64,000 nt of DNA from an uncultured Mycoplasmatota bacterium (lineage in GTDB: Bacteria; Bacillota_I; Bacilli_A; RF39; UBA660): contig CAOKNI010000002.1 in NCBI GenBank assembly GCA_948470005.1, positions 1 to 64,000 of the forward strand. The letters run 5' to 3'. This document shows positions 16,652 to 25,269 of this stretch, piece by piece (position 1 is the stretch's first letter; each line of letters opens with the position of its first letter). Under the pieces are notes generated by a model. That model searched no databases and had not been told where the DNA came from. It was given only the letters and a program-made list of their open reading frames with translations. Both the position numbers and the translations under genes were made by a program.

Positions 16652-17440
16652 TTATTTTTTACCTTTTAAACCCCAAATAGTTGATACAACAGCAATAACC
16701 ACCATTATTATAGAACTTAAAATATTAGGCAAATTACTACCATCATTTATAATATCTAATACTTTATTACATAAAGGATTAGTAAAAGTTGTACAAATGG
16801 CAAGTAATAATAAACTAATTGAAATTTTATAATATTTATTAATATTTAAAAAAGTTATTACTAAAACATCTAGCCAATATAGACTTAAAATAAAAGTAAG
16901 AATTTTAAAACTAGCAAATAACCAAGCCCCACCATAAACAAAATTAATAACAAATAATAATAAATAGATTAGAAAAGATAATAAAAATGATATTTTAAGT
17001 AATTTAAATTTACTCTTTTTTAAATAAAATGGTAAAGTAGTAAGTGTAAAAGAAATCATAATACTAACTAAAACTATTAAAAACCACGATAATTTATGGT
17101 CGATAATAAAATTACATAAAAAACAGACAAATAAACTAATGAAGTAACTTATATTTAAAGAATACATTAACCATTTCTTTATAGTACGATACTTTTTTAT
17201 TTCCATTTTTTCTTCATTTAAAGCTTCATCATCACAAGCCATAAAAAATTCATGTTCACTAATATTTAACACACTACATAACTTTGAAATAACGGTAATA
17301 TCAGGATAAGTTATTCCTCTTTCCCATTTCGAAATAGTTGTGGGAATTACATATAAAATACTTGCTAATTCCTCTTGAGTTAATTTAGCTTCTTTTCTTT
17401 TTTCGGCAATATATTTACCAAAACTCTTTTTATCTTGCAT
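16652..17440 (-). CDS. XRE-family regulator with polytopic membrane domain
   Basis: 262 residues from ATG 17440 (AAAGGAG upstream). HTH at about 6-60 (AKLTQEELASILYVIPTTISKWERG), then six or so hydrophobic segments (about 90-260). It is a membrane-bound DNA-binding protein, most likely sensing a membrane or extracellular cue. A loose inverted repeat AAATAGTTT/AAACTATTT (about 16606-16647) follows the stop. Confidence 0.85.
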   Translation of the reverse strand: MQDKKSFGKYIAEKRKEAKLTQEELASILYVIPTTISKWERGITYPDITVISKLCSVLNISEHEFFMACDDEALNEEKMEIKKYRTIKKWLMYSLNISYFISLFVCFLCNFIIDHKLSWFLIVLVSIMISFTLTTLPFYLKKSKFKLLKISFLLSFLIYLLLFVINFVYGGAWLFASFKILTFILSLYWLDVLVITFLNINKYYKISISLLLLAICTTFTNPLCNKVLDIINDGSNLPNILSSIIMVVIAVVSTIWGLKGKK

Positions 17441-17546
17441 AACAATACTCCTTTCAAGAACCATTTTAAAACTTATTCTAAATTTTAACAATGGCTTATT
17501 AGGCTAGTTTATATTTTTAGCTATTATCTTTAATCATTTAGCAAAA

Positions 17547-17903
17547 TTATTTATTTCTAATATAAACATTTCCACAAGATTTACAAGTAATTTTCATTTT
17601 ATAACTAATTAATTTTTTATCTAATATTGTAATTAAAGGTTCATTATCTAAAGGACAACATAATCTATTTTTAATAACAATCAATTCATCGTTACACGTT
17701 TTACCTAAATTACTATCTTCAAATTCTAATATAGCTTTACCATCACTTCCACAACTACATTTAAAATTAAACTCTAATTTATCATAAGTGGAATAACATA
17801 AATAGCCTATATTTTCATTACACCTATCACAATACATCCATCCCCCATAATTAGTTGCTAATCTAATATTTACTAATTCTTTATTTTTTAAAACTCTTGC
17901 CAT
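17547..17903 (-). CDS. Cysteine-rich zinc-ribbon-like protein
   Basis: 118 residues. Cys pairs YCDRC, FKCSCG, CCPLD and TCKSCG suggest one or two zinc ribbons. The family is not recognised. It follows the flavodoxin-like gene after 17 nt and is probably co-transcribed with it. Confidence 0.65.
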   Translation of the reverse strand: MARVLKNKELVNIRLATNYGGWMYCDRCNENIGYLCYSTYDKLEFNFKCSCGSDGKAILEFEDSNLGKTCNDELIVIKNRLCCPLDNEPLITILDKKLISYKMKITCKSCGNVYIRNK

Positions 17904-17920
17904 AAATAATTTCCTTTTCG

Positions 17921-18400
17921 CTACATTATATTTTTTAATTTAATAATAAACTTATCAATATTTTCATTTAATATTTTAACTTCTTTATATGTATTAACCT
18001 TTTTACTAACCAGTTTTATAATGAATTTATCAAAGCCTTTTTGTTTATCTAAATTTATTTGGCCACCAAAAGTATCATAAATAAGTGCTATATCTAATAA
18101 CTCCTGTAAAAAATTTTCTTTAAAATATTTTTGATAGTTCTCACTAAATCCACAACACATATAAAAAGCTATTTTTTTAGATTTTAAGATTTCTTTATTT
18201 TTAATTAAAAACTTTTTAATTTTATTATCAATCATTCCGATTCTAATAGGACTACCAACAACAATTAAGTCATAATTATTTACATCCTCATTAAATGAAT
18301 TTATATCAAAAATTTTACTATTTTTTAATTTGTCTTTTATTTTATAAGCACATTCTTTTGTAGTACCAGTTTTACTAGCATATATAATTAACGTTTTCAT
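17921..18400 (-). CDS. Flavodoxin-domain protein
   Basis: 159 residues. The phosphate-binding loop YASKTGTTKECA (about 7-18) is a flavodoxin FMN site; VVGSPIRIGM and YMCCGF follow in the places expected of the flavodoxin_5/HemG-like group. It probably binds FMN and acts in electron transfer or protoporphyrinogen oxidation. Its ATG overlaps the end of a decayed small gene upstream (18397-18612). Confidence 0.85.
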   Translation of the reverse strand: MKTLIIYASKTGTTKECAYKIKDKLKNSKIFDINSFNEDVNNYDLIVVGSPIRIGMIDNKIKKFLIKNKEILKSKKIAFYMCCGFSENYQKYFKENFLQELLDIALIYDTFGGQINLDKQKGFDKFIIKLVSKKVNTYKEVKILNENIDKFIIKLKNIM

Positions 18401-18612
18401 TTATCTTCCTTTGTCTTTTTAAAAATTACATATTTTTCTTTTATTGATATTTTACTTACTTCATAACCTTAATCTTTTAATTCTTTCTTAAAAGTTAAAA
18501 ATGAAAGGTCAATGCCAAATCCTAAAATCCTTTTTATTTCTTCATAAGACAATTTATAATTTTCTAAATCTTTTTCTTTTATATATTTCCAAAGTGATTC
18601 ATACTTACTCAT
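18397..18612 (-). pseudogene. Small gene interrupted by a nonsense codon
   Basis: From ATG 18612 the frame reads MSKYESLWKYIKEKD ... FKKELKD for 47 codons, then TAA at 18469-18471, then continues in the same frame GYEVSKISIKEKYVIFKK to a TGA that overlaps the start of the flavodoxin gene. I remember intact relatives in gut Bacillota that run straight through (about 70 aa). One base change explains the stop. A sequencing error is the alternative. Confidence 0.6.
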
Positions 18613-18631
18613 ATTAATATCCTTATCTAAT

Positions 18632-19315
18632 TTACTTTATTTTATCAAAATCAATTTTCATAACCAAATCATAAGCATCTCTACATTCTTGTTTTGAAAG
18701 ACCTGTTTGGCTAACCAAAAAATCAACTGCCTCATTCTTACTATCAAATTTAGAAATTGTCTCCTTAAATTCTTTTGATTTTTGAATATAGTTTCTAAAC
18801 TCGTCAATAGATATTTCAGACTTTTTACCATAAGCATTTCTCTCAATATAAGCCATCTGTCTATTATTTTCTATAATACCAGTGATAAAACCTATAATCA
18901 TAAATAAATATTGTAAGCCATTATCTTTTATAAAACCATATATTATAAAAAATACAATTACTATCATTACGATAGTTAATTCAAAAATATGTTCTTTTTG
19001 CCATTTTTTCTTAAAATAATCAATTTTATCTTTTAATGTAAAAACACTATTTTCTAAGGCACTAAATAAATTATTATCTGCGACTTCCTTAAATGTTTCA
19101 TCCGATAATCTTTCTCCTGCAAAAAACTCATTAAGAGTTATATCTAATATTTTACATATTTCTTTATAAAGTGAAACATCTGGTAAACAAACCCCATTTT
19201 CCCATTTTGAAACAGATTTATCTGTAACTCCTAACATATTTGCCAGTTTTACTTGTGTCAATTTTTTTGCTTTACGACATTCTGCGATTAATTTTCCTAT
19301 TTTAACTTGATTCAT
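18632..19315 (-). CDS. XRE-family regulator with membrane hairpin
   Basis: 227 residues. HTH at about 5-60 (KKLTQVKLANMLGVTDKSVSKWENG). Two membrane segments near 112-130 and 135-150, then a soluble C-terminal tail with FLVSQTGLSKQECRDAYDLV. A strong GAGGAGG precedes the ATG. It precedes the decayed small gene and the flavodoxin gene on the same strand. Confidence 0.85.
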   Translation of the reverse strand: MNQVKIGKLIAECRKAKKLTQVKLANMLGVTDKSVSKWENGVCLPDVSLYKEICKILDITLNEFFAGERLSDETFKEVADNNLFSALENSVFTLKDKIDYFKKKWQKEHIFELTIVMIVIVFFIIYGFIKDNGLQYLFMIIGFITGIIENNRQMAYIERNAYGKKSEISIDEFRNYIQKSKEFKETISKFDSKNEAVDFLVSQTGLSKQECRDAYDLVMKIDFDKIK

Positions 19316-19473
19316 AAAGTTCCTCCTCGTAAAGCATTATACATTATAAAATAAATATCTAACACCCCTCAAAAGTAGAGTTAAGCAAATTTCTATTTTA
19401 TCTTTCTAACTACCCCAATATTATAACACAAAAATAGCAAATCTACTATCAACAGTTAATTTGCTTTATATAT

Positions 19474-19600
19474 TTATGGTAACCAAAATAATAAATCTAA
19501 CCCACACAAATTTAGGATTTATTTTACATAATTTAATTATTACTCCTAAAAATAAATATATACTAACTCTACTATTGAACTTATTAAATTCCATTTACTT
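19474..19600 (-). pseudogene. Frameshifted relic of the small membrane protein at 29801-30022
   Basis: The minus strand reads SIYLFLGVIIKLCKINPK in one frame and then LDLLFWLP-stop in the next, matching GIYLFLGAIIKLCKTNKK and LDLLFWLP of the intact 73-aa protein at 29801-30022. The start region is gone and a frameshift splits the rest. The 318-nt gap 19316-19633 otherwise holds only an AGCAAAT/ATTTGCT stem (about 19436-19465) followed by TTTTT on the minus strand, perhaps the old terminator. Confidence 0.65.
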
Positions 19601-19633
19601 TTCATATTTTATCTCTTTCCAATTATAATTTAT

Positions 19634-20041
19634 CTATTTTTTAAATGAACAATTATTATCTTCCCATAAAGTATAAAATTCTTCAGCTGACTCCCAATTT
19701 AAATTATATACCTCATATAAATTGCACTTGGTAATATCTTGTATTATCAAAGCTGAGATATAAGCATTTACTCCTACTAACTTTTTATTTTTATACATAT
19801 TTTCTAAAACCGGAACTGCATCTTTACCTAACTCTACAATATTCTTATAATACTCATTTTTTGTATAATCAGAATGTTTTGAAGATATTACATCTGTTAC
19901 TCCAACAATCTGTTCTAAATTAGCTGTAATTTCTTTTTCTAATTGTTCTTCATTTGTATAATTAAAGTTTGCTTTCTCATTATTAGTACAACTACATAAA
20001 CATAAAATAAAACATATACTAATAAAAATTATTTTCTTCAT
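19634..20041 (-). CDS. Lipoprotein of unknown function
   Basis: 135 residues from ATG 20041 (GGAGTGAG upstream). Signal MKKIIFISICFILCLCSC has a lipobox-like C-S-C end, so it is probably lipid-anchored outside. The rest contains ELGKDAVPVLENMYKN and SAEEFYTLWEDN, seen in a HEAT-like or immunity-like family of short lipoproteins that I cannot name. It follows a GNAT gene after 29 nt. Confidence 0.75.
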   Translation of the reverse strand: MKKIIFISICFILCLCSCTNNEKANFNYTNEEQLEKEITANLEQIVGVTDVISSKHSDYTKNEYYKNIVELGKDAVPVLENMYKNKKLVGVNAYISALIIQDITKCNLYEVYNLNWESAEEFYTLWEDNNCSFKK

Positions 20042-20070
20042 AATTAATCTCACTCCTAAATTATAATTTA

Positions 20071-20514
20071 TCATTTTAATTTCATATATAAAATTGGATA
20101 AGGGTTTCCTTGTTCATCTAATTCATTCTTCCCATAAACCTTAAAACCCATGTGTTCATAGAAGCCTTTAGCTTGTGGATTATCTTCATTAACTACAAGA
20201 GCATTTACACCATAATTTTCTATTCCATATAAAAGCATTTTTTTGCCAATTCCTTTACCTCTACAATTAGAAGTAATAAATAACATTTCAAGTTTGTTAT
20301 CTTCAATTCCCATAAATGCAATATAATTGTTATTTTCATCTCTATAAATAATTAAATGAGATATACTACTTAATGCTTGCGGTACATATTTCTTAATCTC
20401 TAAAATTTCTTCGTTTGATAAGAATTTATGTGTTGCTCTTACAGAGTTTTCCCACACTACTAATAATTCATCTATAAGTTGGGGTGTTCTATCCTTTACT
20501 TCTATTATTTGCAT
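20071..20514 (-). CDS. GNAT-family N-acetyltransferase
   Basis: 147 residues from ATG 20514; a TTG at 20535 inside the ribosome binding site region is less likely. The acetyl-CoA loop is CRGKGIGKKML (about 84-94), and NPQAKGFYEHMGF follows. The pattern is that of YjaB/PhnO-like small acetyltransferases with WENSVRATH at the start. The acceptor is not known. Confidence 0.9.
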   Translation of the reverse strand: MQIIEVKDRTPQLIDELLVVWENSVRATHKFLSNEEILEIKKYVPQALSSISHLIIYRDENNNYIAFMGIEDNKLEMLFITSNCRGKGIGKKMLLYGIENYGVNALVVNEDNPQAKGFYEHMGFKVYGKNELDEQGNPYPILYMKLK

Positions 20515-20535
20515 TTTATCTAACTCACTCCTCAA

Positions 20536-21063
20536 TTATATTTTTTTATCATTTTTTACATAATTTAGTATTTTAGTTGTTAATGGTCTGAATATCAAAT
20601 ACATTACGTATCCAATGGTGCCACCTATTACATTAGTTATTAAATCTGTTATATCTGCTGACCTAAACCCATTTATTAAAGGCTGTAACAGTTCTATTCC
20701 TAAACTTAATAAAAAGGTATATAAAACAACTTTTAATAGTCTAGCATTTCTTTTTTTTACTAAAGGCATTAAAAAACCAAAAGGAATTGTCATTATCACG
20801 TTTAATCCCACTTGTCTAGCAAAATCGCCTCTACTATTTAAAACATCAATAAAAGGAACTAAATTCATTGGAGTATATGAATGATTAAATATAAATGGTA
20901 AAGATGTTATTATAGGCATTAAAGTAAAATACAATACAAAAGATAAATATATATACATTGTAGTACTTACAAGCAGTACTTCTCTACCTTTTTCTTTCCA
21001 TTTTTTATAAAATTTCCAAAAATATATTATTATTAAAGCCAAAAAATCTACTAATTCTTTCAT
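20536..21063 (-). CDS. VanZ-family membrane protein
   Basis: 175 residues from ATG 21063 (TTAGGAG upstream). Four to five membrane segments, with the VanZ signature NLVPFIDVLN, NVIMTIPFGFLMP, GIELLQ and DITDLITNVIGGTIGY. VanZ-type proteins influence teicoplanin or lincosamide resistance in some bacteria, but most chromosomal members have no known role. It may be co-transcribed with the GNAT gene downstream. Confidence 0.92.
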   Translation of the reverse strand: MKELVDFLALIIIYFWKFYKKWKEKGREVLLVSTTMYIYLSFVLYFTLMPIITSLPFIFNHSYTPMNLVPFIDVLNSRGDFARQVGLNVIMTIPFGFLMPLVKKRNARLLKVVLYTFLLSLGIELLQPLINGFRSADITDLITNVIGGTIGYVMYLIFRPLTTKILNYVKNDKKI

Positions 21064-21105
21064 ATTGTTTTCTCCTAACAATTAGTTACATTCGCATTAT
21101 AACAC

Positions 21106-21138
21106 GAAAAAAACAAATCTCCTATATCCCCAGACTTG
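21106..21138 (-). terminator. Terminator of ogt-tag
   Basis: Arms CAAATCT and AGACTTG (21114-21120, 21132-21138; one G-U pair) with an 11-nt loop, followed by seven T on the minus strand. Confidence 0.75.
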
Positions 21139-21141
21139 CTT

Positions 21142-21684
21142 TTAAAGTTTTTTATACAAGAAACAATCTTTATCATGAGAAATTATTATTCCTATCGCTT
21201 GTAAATACGAATATATAATAGTACTTCCAACAAATTTCATGCCTCGTTTTTGTAAATCTTTTGCTAATGCATTAGATAACTCATTAGTAGTTTTATCTAT
21301 TTCATAAATAGTCTTACCGCCAGTAAAAACCTTTAAATAATTATAAAAACTACCAAAATCACTCACAATACTCTTAAATATTTTCGCATTATTAATACTA
21401 GCCTGTATTTTAAGTTTATTTCTTATAATCTTTTCATTAGAAAGTAATTCCTTTATTTTATTATCACCATAGTTAATTATTTTATCAATATCAAAATTAT
21501 CATAAGAATCTCTAAAATATTCCCGTTTATTTAAAACACATTCCCAAGATAATCCTGCCTGAAAAGATTCTAATATTAACATTTCCAATAAATACTTATC
21601 TTGAAAATTTGGTACACACCACTCTTTATCGTGATATTCTACATATAAAGGATTATCCTCATTACACCACTTACAACGTCTCAT
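21142..21684 (-). CDS. tag: DNA-3-methyladenine glycosylase I
   Basis: 180 residues. RCKWCNEDNPLYVEYHDKEW at the start carries Tag zinc-binding residues (Cys and His), with LESFQAGLSW and MKFVGSTIIYSYLQAIGI following. It excises 3-methyladenine from alkylated DNA in base excision repair. It overlaps ogt by 4 nt, so both alkylation repair proteins are made from one mRNA. Confidence 0.96.
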   Translation of the reverse strand: MRRCKWCNEDNPLYVEYHDKEWCVPNFQDKYLLEMLILESFQAGLSWECVLNKREYFRDSYDNFDIDKIINYGDNKIKELLSNEKIIRNKLKIQASINNAKIFKSIVSDFGSFYNYLKVFTGGKTIYEIDKTTNELSNALAKDLQKRGMKFVGSTIIYSYLQAIGIIISHDKDCFLYKKL

Positions 21685-22220
21685 AGTTTAGTTCCCTTTT
21701 TAGGCACAAAAAATTTATTCATATCATTTTGTTCTAAAGTTAAAAGTGCTATTTTGTTTTTTATACCACCGCCATAACCTGTTAAACTACCATTTGCGCC
21801 TACTACTCTGTGGCATGGTATAATAATACAAATGGGGTTCCAACCTACTGCTCCTCCAACTGCTTGAGACGACATTCTTTTAAGTCCTCTATTAGAAGCA
21901 ATAATTTTTGCTATATCATGATAAGAAATTGTACTACCATAAGGAATAGATTTCATTACCTCAGTAACCTCTCCTCTAAAAGGAGTAGAATTTTTTAATT
22001 TATATTTAGGAATAAAATCAGGATTCTTTCCACTAAAATAAATATCTAGCCATTTACATGTTTCTTTAAATATTAGCAGTTTTTTTTCTTCACAATTAAT
22101 ACTATTTTTTGTATCATCACTTGAACCTATAAACCATAAACCTGTTAAATATTCACCATCACTATTCATTAATATATCATCAAAACCTTTTGGAGTTTTA
22201 TATATCCATTTATAATTCAT
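21681..22220 (-). CDS. ogt: Methylated-DNA-[protein]-cysteine S-methyltransferase
   Basis: 179 residues. The methyl-accepting Cys is in IPCHRVVG (about 144-151), preceded by SSQAVGGAVGWNP and followed by LTGYGGG, the full AGT/Ogt pattern. It repairs O6-alkylguanine by suicidal transfer. It is the first gene of the ogt-tag operon, behind a consensus promoter with a 20-nt palindrome at the start of the transcript. Confidence 0.97.
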   Translation of the reverse strand: MNYKWIYKTPKGFDDILMNSDGEYLTGLWFIGSSDDTKNSINCEEKKLLIFKETCKWLDIYFSGKNPDFIPKYKLKNSTPFRGEVTEVMKSIPYGSTISYHDIAKIIASNRGLKRMSSQAVGGAVGWNPICIIIPCHRVVGANGSLTGYGGGIKNKIALLTLEQNDMNKFFVPKKGTKL

Positions 22221-22234
22221 AACAATACCTCAAA

Positions 22235-22285
22235 TTCTAAAGAAGACTTTAGAACTATTATATCAAAAAAGCAAATATCCATCAA
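22235..22285 (-). promoter_or_regulatory. ogt-tag promoter with operator-like palindrome
   Basis: TTGATG (22280-22285), 17-nt spacer, TATAAT (22257-22262), then a perfect palindrome with 8-bp arms TTCTAAAG/CTTTAGAA and a 4-nt centre (22235-22254) at the expected transcription start. The position fits a repressor site or a 5' mRNA stem. Confidence 0.75.
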
Positions 22286-22314
22286 ATAAATATCCTAAAT
22301 TCCCAAAAATAATT

Positions 22315-22824
22315 TTAATCTTTATTTCTAGTCAAAAAAATTCCAATTATTAAACCAATAAATATAAATGGCGCTATTCTAATAAATAGCCATTCAAAAT
22401 AATGAAAAGTAACACCTAATACTGCACTTTCAGGTTTACTATAATCCCATTTTAAATATGGACTATCAAGTAAGAATAAAGCTATAAAAATAATTACTAT
22501 AATTATACATAATAAAATTAATAACCAATGTAATATTTTTCTTCTATCTTTCTTCCTTTGTAATAGTTGTAAATTTATTATTTCTAATTTTTCGGAAATT
22601 ACTTTTAAATCATTAACTTTAGACTCAACAATATTTTCTCCAAGTAAAGTACTTACAGATGTTTCCAAAACTTCTGATATCGAGACTAACATTTCCGCGT
22701 CTGGTACCGATAAACCTGTCTCCCATTTACTAATTGTTTGTCTTACAACATTTAATTTAGTACTTAATTCTTCTTGACTAAGTCCTTTTTGTTTTCTTAA
22801 TGTCTTAATATTTTCTTTAAGCAT
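22315..22824 (-). CDS. XRE-family regulator with two membrane segments
   Basis: 169 residues. HTH at about 3-58 (KGLSQEELSTKLNVVRQTISKWETG). Two membrane segments near 98-118 and 142-163 follow a helical linker. It lies just upstream of the ogt-tag promoter on the same strand and could regulate it or itself; upstream is a TTGC-tacaa-GCAA repeat (22871-22883). Confidence 0.87.
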   Translation of the reverse strand: MLKENIKTLRKQKGLSQEELSTKLNVVRQTISKWETGLSVPDAEMLVSISEVLETSVSTLLGENIVESKVNDLKVISEKLEIINLQLLQRKKDRRKILHWLLILLCIIIVIIFIALFLLDSPYLKWDYSKPESAVLGVTFHYFEWLFIRIAPFIFIGLIIGIFLTRNKD

Positions 22825-22944
22825 TTATAATTCTCCTCTCACTCAAGATAATTTTATTCTAAATAAGTCGTTGCTACAAGCAATATATTTTAACATTCAT
22901 TATAAAATTCAAATAGAACAGTAAATTATTAATTTTTAAATACT

Positions 22945-23520
22945 TTAATTTTTTTCTAAATTAACTTTGCCACACATTTTAAATCTATTCTTGCCATATA
23001 CAAACTCTTTTATATTTGTGTTACTTGGAAGTTCATATACTCTTAAAGTCCAATTCTTAATATTAACAAGCATTTTTAAATTATCTTTCATTACTAAATA
23101 AAATGGTGACAAATCATTTAAGGCATCTGCAAGTCCTACTGTACCTGCGCCAATTATTAAATCAAAAGCAGTTTCTAACTTACTCATCTTTTTATCTCTA
23201 ATGAGTGAATATACTTCCCAAGGTTCAGAATAATATTCTTTTAGTATTTCAGAATATGAAGATATTTTGTTACCATATTTATCCTTATCTAATTCTTTAG
23301 TCATACTAAGAGCAGGTAACCCATTATCATCACTTAATAAATAATCAACTGTTATATCAAATACTTTAGATAATTCTTGTAAATTAGATATATCTGGTAT
23401 TCCTCCATCAGTTTCCCATTTTGTAATAGCTTGTCTTGAAACATTCATAAACTCCGCGAGTTGCTCTTGAGATAAACCTAATCTTTTTCTTATTTCTTTT
23501 AACTTTTCACCTAATGTCAT
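22945..23520 (-). CDS. XRE-family regulator (soluble)
   Basis: 191 residues from ATG 23520 (AAAGGAG upstream). HTH at about 5-60 (LGLSQEQLAEFMNVSRQAITKWETDGG). Unlike the other XRE proteins here, no membrane segment is clear; the C-terminal 120 residues are soluble with EYYSEPWEVYSLIRDKKMSK and a middle GAGTVGLADAL. The target is unknown. Confidence 0.85.
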   Translation of the reverse strand: MTLGEKLKEIRKRLGLSQEQLAEFMNVSRQAITKWETDGGIPDISNLQELSKVFDITVDYLLSDDNGLPALSMTKELDKDKYGNKISSYSEILKEYYSEPWEVYSLIRDKKMSKLETAFDLIIGAGTVGLADALNDLSPFYLVMKDNLKMLVNIKNWTLRVYELPSNTNIKEFVYGKNRFKMCGKVNLEKN

Positions 23521-23624
23521 AGGTATCACTCCTTTCTGACATTAATTTTATAATTAAATAATTTAAAATAATAGCATTTTTACATTACTTTTGTGCTACT
23601 TATCGTGTCATTGCAACTTAGTAA

Positions 23625-23837
23625 TCACTTTGTATTTTTTTCTATTGCTTTTTTACTATTTCTATAAAGGCTAGAAGAAATTATACAAAACATACTGGGA
23701 ATTACAGCAAAACCTGCATTTGCATTTCCATCTTTATAAAATACATATCCAGCCCCAATGAAAGTAAGTATTAAAAACACTGTCATTAAAACTTTAAATA
23801 TTTTTATTTTTAATTGTTCTCTTTTTAAATTAAACAT
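23625..23837 (-). CDS. Small membrane protein
   Basis: 70 residues from ATG 23837 (TTAGGAGTG upstream). Two hydrophobic helices, about 12-34 and 42-56, and a basic C-terminus. The family is not recognised. It starts 25 nt after the stop of the SAP-domain gene, with which it is probably co-transcribed. Confidence 0.6.
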   Translation of the reverse strand: MFNLKREQLKIKIFKVLMTVFLILTFIGAGYVFYKDGNANAGFAVIPSMFCIISSSLYRNSKKAIEKNTK

Positions 23838-23862
23838 TAAAATCACACTCCTAAATTTATAT

Positions 23863-24438
23863 TTAGCTACCTAATATTTTTAAATCATCTTTTTCATATT
23901 TATTAGAACCATTTATACTCTTTTTACATTTCCAACATTTAATAGCTTGTTCTAAATTTTTGTCTTTGTTATCAAGAAAGAAATCTCTAATATAAGCATT
24001 GTATTCAAACTGTTTATCAATTATTGTTTTATTTTTCTTTTTATCATCTAATATTTGGTAATAAGCCCTAATTGAATCTTGATAAGTTTTTCCAGCATTA
24101 CCTTTTAACCATTTTTGAAATACCACATTAAAAGAAAAACTATTTCCTATTTGCTTTTTGTAAAATGCCCTATGAAACTCAGAACAAACAAAATCTTCTT
24201 CTATTATTGTATCAAGTGTTATATCATGTGTAATTTTAGCTTTTTTAGTATGATGAATTTTATAAGTCTTTTGACCTGTATCTAAAAATTCTGCAATTCT
24301 TTTTATTAATTCCATTTTGTCACCTTTTGTTTGCAAATTATTTTTCCGACAAAAATCAATCAGTTCATCTTTTAAATAATAATATTCTTTAAAAGTTTTA
24401 CCATCTAAAGATCTATCTAAATTAGGTCTTTCACTCAT
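23863..24438 (-). CDS. SAP-domain protein (DUF6434-like)
   Basis: 191 residues. The N-terminal region has a SAP-like helix pair (LDGKTFKEYYYLKDELIDFC ... DKMELIKRIAEFL, about 10-52). The rest holds FVCSEFHRAFYKKQIG and a C-terminal CWKCKK pair. This resembles the SAP/DUF6434 proteins common as single genes in Bacillota; the SAP motif suggests nucleic-acid contact, but the function is unknown. Confidence 0.78.
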   Translation of the reverse strand: MSERPNLDRSLDGKTFKEYYYLKDELIDFCRKNNLQTKGDKMELIKRIAEFLDTGQKTYKIHHTKKAKITHDITLDTIIEEDFVCSEFHRAFYKKQIGNSFSFNVVFQKWLKGNAGKTYQDSIRAYYQILDDKKKNKTIIDKQFEYNAYIRDFFLDNKDKNLEQAIKCWKCKKSINGSNKYEKDDLKILGS

Positions 24439-24449
24439 GTTATCTTCTC

Positions 24450-25175
24450 CTATAATTTATTTTTAATACTTTTATAATTAATATTTGCTAACTTCGCTTG
24501 TTTAATCAAGTCTTTGGTTTGTAATTTATATTGTTTACCATTCTTTATAAAATAAGTACCACATTGTCTAAACTCGAAATTAACATTTTTTCTCATACAT
24601 TGTTCTCTAATCGAAAGTACCCAATCAAAATCAAGTGGTCTAGCGTTTATGTCAGACTCACCACCTACCACTACTAATTCTATATCATCAAGATATTTTT
24701 CGATATCGATATTTTCAAGTAGAGGTTGCGCTGTTATACATTTATGCTTTATTGGCAAACCTTTAAATATTGCTAATTTATAATCCGCATTCTTCCTGTT
24801 TTCAATCGTACAACATACAACGACATTTGGATAGCCATCCTTCCAATCCTTTGGAATACACTTCACAAATCTATCAATTCTTTTAGTGAGAAACAAAAAA
24901 GTACAATCCTGTCTTTCTTTAATCATTTGCCAACAATCATTTCGCCACTCATCAGCTTCTTCAATTAAAAAATCAGTAGAAAAGCAAAGATATACAAGAC
25001 CTGACTTCATTTTATATTCGCCATTTTTTAATTTTTCTATAGGCTTTTCAAAATCTTTTGTCTTAATAATTTCATTAGTATTTATATTTCTTTTCGCATC
25101 ACCTTTATGAATATAGCAATGTAAACAACCATCACTACATTTTTTACAACCCCGCCAAGGATTCCACATTGCCAT
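24450..25175 (-). CDS. DUF5131 (phage Gp37/Gp68-like) family protein
   Basis: 241 residues from ATG 25175 (TTAGGAGTGG upstream), giving the typical start MAMWNPWRGCKKCSDGCLHC. The cysteine cluster C-x2-C-x3-C-x2-C resembles a radical-SAM-like iron-sulfur site. FLFLTKR, VVVCCTIEN and VVGGESD are further family motifs. Members occur in phages and mobile DNA and have no settled function. The SAP-domain gene follows after 11 nt. Confidence 0.85.
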   Translation of the reverse strand: MAMWNPWRGCKKCSDGCLHCYIHKGDAKRNINTNEIIKTKDFEKPIEKLKNGEYKMKSGLVYLCFSTDFLIEEADEWRNDCWQMIKERQDCTFLFLTKRIDRFVKCIPKDWKDGYPNVVVCCTIENRKNADYKLAIFKGLPIKHKCITAQPLLENIDIEKYLDDIELVVVGGESDINARPLDFDWVLSIREQCMRKNVNFEFRQCGTYFIKNGKQYKLQTKDLIKQAKLANINYKSIKNKL

Positions 25176-25269
25176 CTTTACCACTCCTAAAATCTTAATT
25201 ATCATAATAAATTATTGCATAAACAGCAAGTATACTTATTAAATTAATATATCCACCTTAAATTATAAT

